Source of the DNA: JAKASX01 sp035534495
GTDB taxonomy: Bacteria > Acidobacteriota > Terriglobia > Acidiferrales > UBA7541
NCBI GenBank assembly: GCA_035534495.1
Contig: DATLRW010000183.1
Span: forward strand, 1 to 28,871
Length of the DNA: 28,871 nt
Reading direction: 5' to 3'
The stretch's first letter is position 1. Each line of letters opens with the position of its first letter. Shown here in pieces: positions 22,339 through 28,871 of the stretch. A program made the position numbers and the translations under genes. The notes beneath the pieces were generated by a model. It did no database searches. It had not been told where the DNA came from and was given only the letters and a program-made list of their open reading frames with translations.

Positions 22339-23466
22339 TCAGCCTTTGCCGGCCTCCAGAATGGCGATCAGCCGGTCACGGAAATGCTCGAACTGGTATT
22401 GCTCTTCCGTCTTCCGCCTGCCGGCTTCTCCCATTCGCCGTCGCAGGCCTTTATCGCCCAGCAACCCGGCCAGGCGGGCGGCTAGCGCGGAAACATCGCC
22501 ATATTCCACCAGGTAGCCGTCCTCTCCGTCGCGCACCACTTCCGGCGCGCCGCCGCAGGCCGAGGCCACCACCGGCTTTCCAGCGGCCATGGCCTCCAGG
22601 AAAACAATGCCGAATCCTTCCTGGCGGCTGGGCATAACGAAGACATCGGCGATTTCGTAATAGCGCCGGAGGGACTGCTTCGGACACTCTCCCGCAAAAA
22701 TAACCCTTTCGCCAACGCCATTTTCGATGACGAGTTTTTCGAGCCCGGGCCGCCCGTCCCCGTCACCGACGATCACGTAGAAAAGATCGGGAAAGCAAGG
22801 CAGCAGTTGGGGCATGGCCTGAATAACGGTATCGACGCCCTTGCCGGGCTCGGAGGCCGCGAGGCGCGCGACGGTGAGAAGCAGATGGCTTCCCGGCGGC
22901 ACACCGAGAGAAGCGGCTTCGACCGGGGAGCCGGATGCATCCCGTGCATGTATGTCCGGCTCGAGGGCGGCCGGCTCGAGCGCGGGGGGAAGGAGAAAGA
23001 TTTTCTCGCGAGGCACTTTTTGTTCGCGCTCGACCGCTTCGGCTGTGTTCCGGCTCACCGCGATCACCCCGTGGGCCTGGCGCAGCGGAACGGCACGGTA
23101 CAGCGGAAGCGGCTGCCACACTTCAAACCCATGGGCCATCAGCCAGTAGCGCAAATGCGGGCCAAGCGCCGCGGCGGCAAAGGCCGGCGGGCCGAAGTAG
23201 ATGTGGGCGGCAAACAGCAGCCGGGTTCTCGGCGCGCGGATCATGAGATGAGCCACAAACCTGGACTTGTGGCGCGCGAAGCCGCGAAACGGGAAGCGCT
23301 GCCGGCCGACCCGGAACCAATCCTCCGTGGCCGGATCGTTCAGCGAGAGCAATTCGCAGGTTTCTCCCGTTCGCCCGGCGAGTTCGCACAGGGCCGCCCC
23401 GGCGTGGCGGCTCACCTGTTGAATGCCGCCGACTCGGTTCAGCTCGGGGAAAACGCCCAGAATCAT
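22339..23466 (-). CDS. glycosyltransferase family 4
   Basis: A 375-residue GT-B glycosyltransferase. The N-terminal part has the glycine loop NRVGGIQQVSRHAGAAL, and its linker contains HGVIAVSRNTAEAV, both typical of GT4. The C-terminal domain has LLLTVARLAASEPGKGVDTVIQA with the phosphate-contact pattern and the catalytic EX7E motif in PSRQEGFGIVFLEAMAAGKP. The start is ATG 23466, with TAGGAG about 14 bases upstream. It begins 15 bases after the stop of the GT-C gene, so the two are surely in one transcript. It adds a sugar from a nucleotide donor on the cytoplasmic face. Donor and acceptor cannot be deduced. Confidence 0.94.
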   Translation of the reverse strand: MILGVFPELNRVGGIQQVSRHAGAALCELAGRTGETCELLSLNDPATEDWFRVGRQRFPFRGFARHKSRFVAHLMIRAPRTRLLFAAHIYFGPPAFAAAALGPHLRYWLMAHGFEVWQPLPLYRAVPLRQAHGVIAVSRNTAEAVEREQKVPREKIFLLPPALEPAALEPDIHARDASGSPVEAASLGVPPGSHLLLTVARLAASEPGKGVDTVIQAMPQLLPCFPDLFYVIVGDGDGRPGLEKLVIENGVGERVIFAGECPKQSLRRYYEIADVFVMPSRQEGFGIVFLEAMAAGKPVVASACGGAPEVVRDGEDGYLVEYGDVSALAARLAGLLGDKGLRRRMGEAGRRKTEEQYQFEHFRDRLIAILEAGKG

Positions 23467-23481
23467 GTGGCCTGTTCGCTC

Positions 23482-25344
23482 CTACTTCCCGACTTGCAAA
23501 ATGACGACGCGGATCTCTTTCCTCCGGCGATAGATTCGGTCGCCAACGAAATTGATCACTTTGGACGAGGCCACCGGCCGGAGGATATTCTCGGCCTCGA
23601 GCTGGTGCGCGGCGCCGGCCAGGCCGGTCGGAAAATCGGGGCTTTCGACCACCCAGCGAACCTTCAGCCGCCGCAGCACGGCCAGCAGCTTGTCCGGTCC
23701 TTGACCGATCACCGCGCCCGTGGCCCGGCAGTCGGCCGGATCCCCGGAAACGAATGGAACCCTCAAGTAATGGACGTGCTGAAAAAAGACCATCGTCTTT
23801 CCCGGCTGTCCGCGCAACTCGCGATTGATGAACCGGGTCACCTGATAGTCGGGAGCCATGTTCTCGAGGAAAGCCTGCCGGTTTTCCAGATCGAGAGCGA
23901 CCGGCAGAAAACTCCGCGCGTACATACAATCGGCGCCCGCGGAGAACAGAAGAAAGAAAGCCAATGTGGCCACGCAGGCGCCCCGGACAAATCGCCAGCC
24001 CCGCCGGCCCGCTTCGAATGCGCCGGCGACGGCCAGCACGAGCGCCAGGGGATACACCGGCAACAAAAACCGGCCCATTTGCGTGGTGAAAGCGGTCGCG
24101 CCAAAAAAAATCAACCAGACCAGGCCGGCGATGCGCAGGAGCGGCTTGCGCCATGCGACCAGCGCCAGCAAAGGGCCGAAGGCTAAAACGATCGGCCCGA
24201 ACAGTTGTCCGAGGCCGTACAGGTGGCCATCGAGCGTAACCCGGACCGGGAACTCGACCAGACTCCGCAGATTCAGCGCGAACAGGAAACTGCGCGTATC
24301 TTGCCGCATCGCGTTAAAGGTGAAGGCGGGCAATGCGTGGCTATTGAATTTCTCGATCAGAAAGGGAAAGAAAGGATCCCCGCCAATCCAGAAATTCCGC
24401 ACGAGCGGCAGAAATCCGGCCAGCAGGGCGCACGAGCCGCAAAGAAACATTCGTTTCATTGACCGCGTTTCCACCCAGCCGATCAGCACCACGGCCGTGG
24501 CAATAAACCAGCCCGTGTACTTGGCTCCGCCCACCGCGCCGGCCAGAAATCCGGCCAGCACGAACCAACGCGCCTTTTCCTCCCGTATGGCTCTCTCGAG
24601 CGCCAGAACGGACAGCACGGTGAAAAATGCCATCCAGATGTCGGGCGCCCCCGAAACGCCGATCTGCCAGAACACCATGGGCGTCAGCAGAAACGTTGCC
24701 GCGCAGGCCCATGCCCAGGAAGGAGACATCATCCGGCGCGCCAGCAGGAATACCGCTGCCATCGTGAGAAAGCCCCCGGCACAGATCAGGCCAAGCGCAA
24801 TCCGGTCGCTGCCCAGCGCCAAGCCCAGGGCAATCAGGCCGTGGCCTTCCCCGGTAAAGAAGCTATTGAGAATGTCGAAGCGCAGGGGAGAGCGGTTTCC
24901 CGCCGCGGCCAGGGCGGTGGTGAAATGATAGCGAAGGGCGTCGGAACCGGTGAGCGGCGCCATCGAGGCCAGTGCCGCCAGAGCGGCGCTCAGCCAGAGT
25001 CCCGAACTCGCCAGCGTTCCCTGCCACGTCGTGAACAGTGCCGCCTGGGAGCGCCAGAGCGCGGCCAGGCGCCGAAGAAACGCCTGCCACGCCGTGCCGG
25101 CCACAAGCGCCATCACGGCGAGGATAGCGATGGCCTGGGCGCGGTGCAGCCAGGCGCAGGAAGCCAACGCGAAAGCAGACACCTCAATGGCAAGGAACCC
25201 GGCGCCCGCGGCAAACAGCGTGGTTTCGAGCGCGCTCTCCGCCTCGATCCGGCCCCAAGCGAGAATCCGAAGACCAAAAGCCACGGCCACGGAAAAAATG
25301 GAGGCGACAACCAGCAGGACTCCCAGGGTGGCTAGAGGTGCCAT
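23482..25344 (-). CDS. GT-C (GT39/PMT-like) membrane glycosyltransferase
   Basis: A 620-residue integral membrane protein with around a dozen hydrophobic spans and a C-terminal soluble domain of about 130 residues. The pattern PLTGSDALRYHF in the first large loop resembles the acidic catalytic loop (W/G-DAL-YH) of bacterial GT39-like proteins, and GAVGGAKYTGW is another recurring piece of this group. Such enzymes move a sugar from a polyprenyl-phosphate donor to a glycan or protein outside the membrane. The start ATG 25344 lies inside the end of a 50-residue gene (13-base overlap), suggesting coupled translation. The acceptor is unknown; within this locus a side-branch sugar on the polymer is the simplest guess. 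Confidence 0.83.
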   Translation of the reverse strand: MAPLATLGVLLVVASIFSVAVAFGLRILAWGRIEAESALETTLFAAGAGFLAIEVSAFALASCAWLHRAQAIAILAVMALVAGTAWQAFLRRLAALWRSQAALFTTWQGTLASSGLWLSAALAALASMAPLTGSDALRYHFTTALAAAGNRSPLRFDILNSFFTGEGHGLIALGLALGSDRIALGLICAGGFLTMAAVFLLARRMMSPSWAWACAATFLLTPMVFWQIGVSGAPDIWMAFFTVLSVLALERAIREEKARWFVLAGFLAGAVGGAKYTGWFIATAVVLIGWVETRSMKRMFLCGSCALLAGFLPLVRNFWIGGDPFFPFLIEKFNSHALPAFTFNAMRQDTRSFLFALNLRSLVEFPVRVTLDGHLYGLGQLFGPIVLAFGPLLALVAWRKPLLRIAGLVWLIFFGATAFTTQMGRFLLPVYPLALVLAVAGAFEAGRRGWRFVRGACVATLAFFLLFSAGADCMYARSFLPVALDLENRQAFLENMAPDYQVTRFINRELRGQPGKTMVFFQHVHYLRVPFVSGDPADCRATGAVIGQGPDKLLAVLRRLKVRWVVESPDFPTGLAGAAHQLEAENILRPVASSKVINFVGDRIYRRRKEIRVVILQVGK

Positions 25345-25484
25345 CGGCTGAGCCAGTGAGGCAACCTCGATGCGGCCAAGGCGCGAAACTGCAGGTAGAA
25401 GAGGATATTGACGCCCAGCAGCCAGAGCAAGAAAAGGGCCTGCCAGAGACGCGATAGAAATGGATGTTTCCCGCCGTCTTTCAT
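25332..25484 (-). CDS. 50-residue single-span membrane protein
   Basis: This short gene is easily missed. It starts at ATG 25484, which overlaps the upstream GT4 stop as ATGA, and ends at TAG 25332, 13 bases inside the next gene. The GGAGGAG within the upstream gene can serve as RBS, about 18-20 bases before the ATG. The peptide begins MKDGGKHPFLSRLWQ, has one hydrophobic span (LFLLWLLGVNILFYLQF, about residues 17-33), and a basic tail ending HWLSRWHL. I do not recognise it. The overlap at both ends argues for a real coupled gene. It might be a small partner of the GT-C enzyme downstream. Confidence 0.6.
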   Translation of the reverse strand: MKDGGKHPFLSRLWQALFLLWLLGVNILFYLQFRALAASRLPHWLSRWHL

Positions 25485-26689
25485 GCCTTTCGCGCTGCGA
25501 CCTCCTCCGATTGTCTGGTTATCTTCAAGACCTGCTCGAACTGCTCGGCAACGGCCGCGGCATTGGCTTCCCAGGTGAAGTGCCGGGCGGTTGCTACAGC
25601 CGCCCCTCCCAGCCGGAGCTGAAATTCGCCGTCATCATGGAGCCGGCGAATCAGCCGGGAAAGTCCGGTGGCGTCTTGTGGGTCATCGAGAATGAGTCCG
25701 TTTTCGCCATCGGTTACGAGTTCGCTCGCCCCCATGGCTCGCGACGCGATGACCGGCAAGCCGCAGGCCATGGATTCCAGAACCGGCAGGCCGAAAGGAT
25801 CGTAAAGAGAAGGAGCGGCGCATACATCGGCGGCCGCGTAAAACGGAATGACATCGGCGCTCACACCGGCGAAATGCATCCGGCCGCCAATCCCCAACCG
25901 CCGCGCCTGCTCCTGATACGGGCCCGTCCTGTCGTTTCCGACGATCAGGGCGGAAACGGGCAAATCGCCGGCTTGGGCCAGAGCCTCCAGCAAACAGGGC
26001 AGCCCTTTCTTCTCCCAGTCGTTTCCCATCAACAAAACAACGAAATCCTCGTTGCGAAAGCCCAGGGTCCGGCGCGCCGCTTCCCGCCGGCGGTGGCGAA
26101 CATCCGGGTTGAATGCAACCGGATTCACACCGTGGTAAATCACCGCGACAGCCTCTCCGGGGCAAAATCGCCGCTCGATGTCGGCGGCGACGGCTCGCGA
26201 AATCGCGGACAGCGCCTTGGGGCGGCGCCGGTAGACAACTCCTTCGAGCCAGCCGATCAGCCCGTAAAAAAGCCGCCGATGAACGATCCGGGGCCAATCC
26301 CGGAAATGGCGCGAGCGCAAGCGCAACGGCTCGCGCAAGCGCTCCCGGTGGTCGGCAAAAACGTGATGAACCAGAATCACATTGGCATCGAAGCAGTTTA
26401 TGCCCGGGGAAAAAACCACCCGGAACTTCTCTCCGCTCCGAACCCGTTCCGCCCAGCGCCACACGTGGTTGGCGGCAAACCACCAGATGTATCGGGCCAG
26501 GTGCGGCCCGGGAATTTCGGGCACCCGATGCCAGACCAGCCGCGAGGTCTCGATATCCTCCACGCGCGAGCTGAACAGGTGAATTTCGTAGCTTTCGGCC
26601 AGGCGTTCGATCTGCTCGGCCACACACCGCTCGGTCCCGTGGCGTTTGTCGACGAAAGGGGAAACAACGGCGATCGGAATCTTAGCCAT
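25481..26689 (-). CDS. glycosyltransferase family 4
   Basis: A 402-residue GT-B glycosyltransferase beginning MAKIPIAVVSPFVDKRHGTERCVAEQIERLA, where HGTE is the glycine loop of the N-terminal domain. The C-terminal domain has VVLLMGNDWEKKGLPCLLEAL and the motif YDPFGLPVLESMACGLPVIAS, in which Asp takes the place of the first Glu of EX7E, as in many GT4 proteins. I chose ATG 26689 because CGGAG lies eight to nine bases upstream; the open frame reaches 26785 but the extra 32 residues look non-native. Its stop overlaps the start of the 50-residue gene as ATGA. The sequence resembles GT4 enzymes of lipopolysaccharide or exopolysaccharide loci. Confidence 0.93.
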   Translation of the reverse strand: MAKIPIAVVSPFVDKRHGTERCVAEQIERLAESYEIHLFSSRVEDIETSRLVWHRVPEIPGPHLARYIWWFAANHVWRWAERVRSGEKFRVVFSPGINCFDANVILVHHVFADHRERLREPLRLRSRHFRDWPRIVHRRLFYGLIGWLEGVVYRRRPKALSAISRAVAADIERRFCPGEAVAVIYHGVNPVAFNPDVRHRRREAARRTLGFRNEDFVVLLMGNDWEKKGLPCLLEALAQAGDLPVSALIVGNDRTGPYQEQARRLGIGGRMHFAGVSADVIPFYAAADVCAAPSLYDPFGLPVLESMACGLPVIASRAMGASELVTDGENGLILDDPQDATGLSRLIRRLHDDGEFQLRLGGAAVATARHFTWEANAAAVAEQFEQVLKITRQSEEVAARKA

Positions 26690-26803
26690 CACAACTCCGA
26701 GGTTCCGGGCATGACCCGCAGAAAGCCGGAAGCCACAGCGGGAGAGCCGCGTCCCGGACGCATTCTTGCCTTGCTTCTGCCACAACTGCCCGGCGAGCCG
26801 ATT

Positions 26804-28402
26804 TCATGGAGCCTGCCCGGCATGAACGGGCTCGGGGGCGCGAGCCACAATTCCCGCAGCAACCGATGGCCGCGGCTGACTGGCGGCGACAAGGGAAGGC
26901 AGCCGGTAGAGAACTCCAAGAAGCAACCAGAGGTAAGCATTCACGACAAAATTTTGATATGTGGTCATCGCTCCCCAGGTAAACGGCACGAACACCCAAA
27001 ACGCATACCAGAGTATGGATAGTGCCACCGGAAAAAGCGGCGTGGAAACCATGCGTTTTGTCAATTTCCAACCGGAGATAACGATTGCGGCAGCCATAAG
27101 GGCCCACAGGATGGGCCCTAGAACACCCATTTCAATCATGAGGTCGCCATAGCCGTTTTCCGCTGACGGCACCAGGGGATCGGGCTCATTGAGCCTTCCC
27201 GTCACATATTGGACGCCGAGAGAGGCGGTTCCCGTCCCATAGCCAGTCACCCAATCCGGATCGTGGAATACGCTTTCGAACTGGGTCAACGGGTAATTTC
27301 CGATTCGAAATCCCAATTCCGACTGAGAACTGTTGGGCCAGAGCAAATCGTAATAGTAAGTTCCCCACGAACTGGTCAACTTCGGATAGAAAGCAATCAG
27401 CAGACAAAAGCCCATCGCCACGGCGATGACGCTGCGCCGCATGATCCTTCCCAGCCGGGCGCTGATCCAAGGCTGGCCCCTCACGCCCCATAGCATGGCC
27501 ACTCCGAGCCCTATGATGGTGAGGATCGAGTAGACCAGAGCGCCCTTTGATCCGGAAAGGAAAATGGCCACGCCCAACAGCGCCAGGCTCAGGTAAGTCC
27601 AACGGCTGGTACGGCGGCGTAACAACTGAAAGACTACAGCCCCAAGGGCAAGCGTGAACATCAATCCGAGATAATTGGAGTACCGTCCTTGACTCACGAA
27701 AACCGATGGCGGCGCCTGCAAGGGGTTGCTCAGGCCCGGCACGTAGCGGACAAGGTGGCCGAGGCTGCGCAGTTCCGGGGCGAGGGAGACCGGGTTCAGA
27801 AAGTTTTTATGCCCGGACGCCTGCACGATTCCAACTGCGGCGACGATGCTGGCGATCTTGAGATTCAGCTGGAGGAAGTGATCGAGGTCGTCCTGATTCG
27901 ATAGGAGGGCATAGCCGATAAACAGCAACGGCACATAATAGAAATAAACCTGCATTCCGAGCAGACCGTAGAAAATGCTGGGGGATCTTGGATTAAACAC
28001 CTGAATCACGGCCAGGCCCAGAAAGGCCAGCAGTGGCGCCCGAAAGGAGGGCCGGAACAGCCGCTCGCGATGCTTCATCACTGCGAAAACAAATGCGGCG
28101 TAAACAACGGCCAAGAGGAGATCCTTGACGAAGTAGATAGCCATGTTGTTGCCGAGATATTTTCGGATCAGGTCCTCGAAGGTGAGCCAGACGAGGAACA
28201 GCAAGACTCCGAACCGCCACCGGCTCAGTATCGCCAGAACGACTCCCAATCCGCAGAAGAGGGCAATGCGAGCCCCAAGCCCGAAGAGCCGGTCTTCGAG
28301 CACCCATTGCCCCATAACATAAGCCAGAAAAAGGGAGCCGAGAAAAAACAGCAAGCCCATCCATTTAGGGCTCAATCTCGGTCCGCGAATGGACGAGAGC
28401 AT
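26804..28402 (-). CDS. O-antigen ligase/polymerase-like membrane protein
   Basis: A 532-residue integral membrane protein with roughly a dozen hydrophobic spans. In the second half a large outer loop (about 360-440) contains RIGNYPLTQFESVFHDPDWVTGYGTG and then PSAENGYGDLMIEMGVLG, the E-x-G-Y...E-x-G pattern of the Wzy_C/O-antigen ligase family. These proteins join polyprenyl-linked glycan units, or transfer them to an acceptor, on the outer face of the inner membrane. Polymerase and ligase cannot be told apart by sequence. The start is ATG 28402 with AGG close upstream. It is the first gene of the visible minus-strand locus, with 469 bases of upstream DNA containing repeats. The C-terminal tail is Ala/Pro-rich. 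Confidence 0.85.
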   Translation of the reverse strand: MLSSIRGPRLSPKWMGLLFFLGSLFLAYVMGQWVLEDRLFGLGARIALFCGLGVVLAILSRWRFGVLLFLVWLTFEDLIRKYLGNNMAIYFVKDLLLAVVYAAFVFAVMKHRERLFRPSFRAPLLAFLGLAVIQVFNPRSPSIFYGLLGMQVYFYYVPLLFIGYALLSNQDDLDHFLQLNLKIASIVAAVGIVQASGHKNFLNPVSLAPELRSLGHLVRYVPGLSNPLQAPPSVFVSQGRYSNYLGLMFTLALGAVVFQLLRRRTSRWTYLSLALLGVAIFLSGSKGALVYSILTIIGLGVAMLWGVRGQPWISARLGRIMRRSVIAVAMGFCLLIAFYPKLTSSWGTYYYDLLWPNSSQSELGFRIGNYPLTQFESVFHDPDWVTGYGTGTASLGVQYVTGRLNEPDPLVPSAENGYGDLMIEMGVLGPILWALMAAAIVISGWKLTKRMVSTPLFPVALSILWYAFWVFVPFTWGAMTTYQNFVVNAYLWLLLGVLYRLPSLVAASQPRPSVAAGIVARAPEPVHAGQAP

Positions 28403-28458
28403 TTAGCCTGGACCTCGCAAACGCCTGGAACGCAGGGACCCCGCTAAAAACGCGGCTG

Positions 28459-28520
28459 CGTATCCCGCGCACCAACATGAGAAACAGGAAAAGCCTGCTT
28501 CGGGGAAACGTATCCCGCGC
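28459..28520 (-). repeat. 12-base direct repeats GCGCGGGATACG, 50 bp apart
   Basis: On the minus strand GCGCGGGATACG occurs at 28520-28509 and again at 28470-28459. The spacing of exactly 50 bases is close to five turns of DNA, placing both on one face of the helix, 57 and 107 bases above the start codon at 28402. This fits a regulator binding site pair. Confidence 0.6.
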
Positions 28521-28645
28521 CGGCACGATCCTGCACCGCTCCGCGCAAGGGTTCGGAAGATATTTGTACGCGCGGGGCTCAACCGCAAAGGGCCAGTATA
28601 CCGCCTGTGTCCGAAGCTAACCCTTTTCGCCTGTCGGTGAAATAC

Positions 28646-28658
28646 CGTAGTCATTACG
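28646..28658 (-). promoter_or_regulatory. inverted CGTA-N5-TACG with nearby TATAAG box
   Basis: CGTA and TACG flank five bases here. On the minus strand a TATAAG box lies a few bases upstream of it and a TATACT box about 60 bases downstream. It could be a LuxR/NarL-type operator, but this is only a pattern guess. Confidence 0.3.
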
Positions 28659-28871
28659 TGCCTTATAAAGCTTTGGCGCTTGCAACATAGACGCATAGGG
28701 CATCGCCCCAGTTCCATACCGGAAAACTAGCGGCGGGCTCCCGGGCGCTCCCAAGGCCGGCGAATGCCCGCTCTGCGGCAAACCCGCCGTGCGTCTTGGA
28801 GTTAGAGCCCTACTCGCTGCGGCCGGAGCAGCGGGCAAAGGCCTCGTCCTGTCACCCTGTAGGACCCTCGC

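Larger units (their letters stand above)
28403..28871. other. 469-base upstream region without a supported gene
   Basis: The DNA ahead of the polysaccharide locus holds 12-base direct repeats, an inverted CGTA/TACG pair and AT-rich TATAAG and TATACT boxes on the minus strand. Open frames running in from the window edge (for example minus, ending at 28617) have no start or protein-like features that I trust. Confidence 0.55.

Noticed and set aside
28617..28871. Partial gene entering from the right edge (minus strand), and a plus-strand CPLCGKP zinc-ribbon-like stretch near 28755-28775
   Set aside because: Both are short, low in complexity, without RBS or start, and overlap each other on opposite strands. 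Neither can be supported.
1..28871. CRISPR array, phage genes or known defence operon
   Set aside because: No regularly spaced repeats, and no Cas, integrase (apart from the IS) or restriction-type genes were found. The only nuclease-like gene is the broken PIN-like one.

Overview
The window is GC-rich bacterial DNA. No rRNA or tRNA gene is visible, so the host can only be guessed. A small RHS/PIN-like accessory island, short TACAAT-type promoters, frequent TTG/GTG starts and a large envelope-polysaccharide locus fit an Acidobacteriota-like soil or sediment bacterium. That assignment is inference, and I hold it at low confidence. No CRISPR array, tRNA, rRNA or phage module was seen.

Layout. 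(1) 1-1262: a complete IS3-family (IS407-group-like) insertion sequence whose terminal TG is base 1 of the window. (2) 1263-2740: decayed accessory DNA on the minus strand. It holds a PIN-like nuclease gene that is frameshifted and cut off by the IS, then an RHS core fragment with an in-frame stop and a 24-bp repeat inserted in its reading frame. (3) 2736-10524: housekeeping and signalling genes. These are gltX (-), then on the plus strand a very large membrane GAF-GAF-GAF-GGDEF-HD-GYP cyclic-di-GMP protein with a clear promoter, an OsmC-family protein, a FabH-type ketoacyl-ACP synthase and a UDP-glucuronate decarboxylase. (4) 10525-12246: repeats and hairpins, followed by two unrecognised small genes. 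The second is split at a run of nine G. (5) 12247-28402: about 16 kb of minus-strand genes for a surface polysaccharide, read from 28402 down to 12247. In transcription order they are an O-antigen ligase/polymerase-like membrane protein, a GT4 glycosyltransferase, a 50-residue membrane peptide, a GT-C membrane glycosyltransferase, a GT4, a frameshifted GT-C protein, a GT4, a NodU/CmcH-type carbamoyltransferase, a GT4, a WecA/MraY-type phosphoglycosyltransferase, a geranylgeranyl-reductase-like flavoprotein and UDP-glucose 6-dehydrogenase. (6) 28403-28871: upstream non-coding DNA with 12-bp direct repeats exactly 50 bp apart.

How the genes fit together (inference from families). The WecA-like enzyme would load the first sugar phosphate onto a polyprenyl phosphate. 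The four GT4 enzymes would extend the chain in the cytoplasm. The GT-C proteins, which use lipid-linked donors, and the O-antigen ligase-like protein would act at the outer face of the membrane. The carbamoyltransferase would decorate a sugar. Ugd and the UDP-glucuronate decarboxylase on the other strand together make UDP-glucuronate and UDP-xylose. No flippase, Wzz/Wzc or outer-membrane export gene lies in the window, so the locus is either incomplete here or uses distant transport genes. The least expected element is the isoprenoid-reductase-like flavoprotein beside the lipid-carrier enzyme. It suggests a modified (partly saturated) lipid carrier, but nothing in the sequence proves it.
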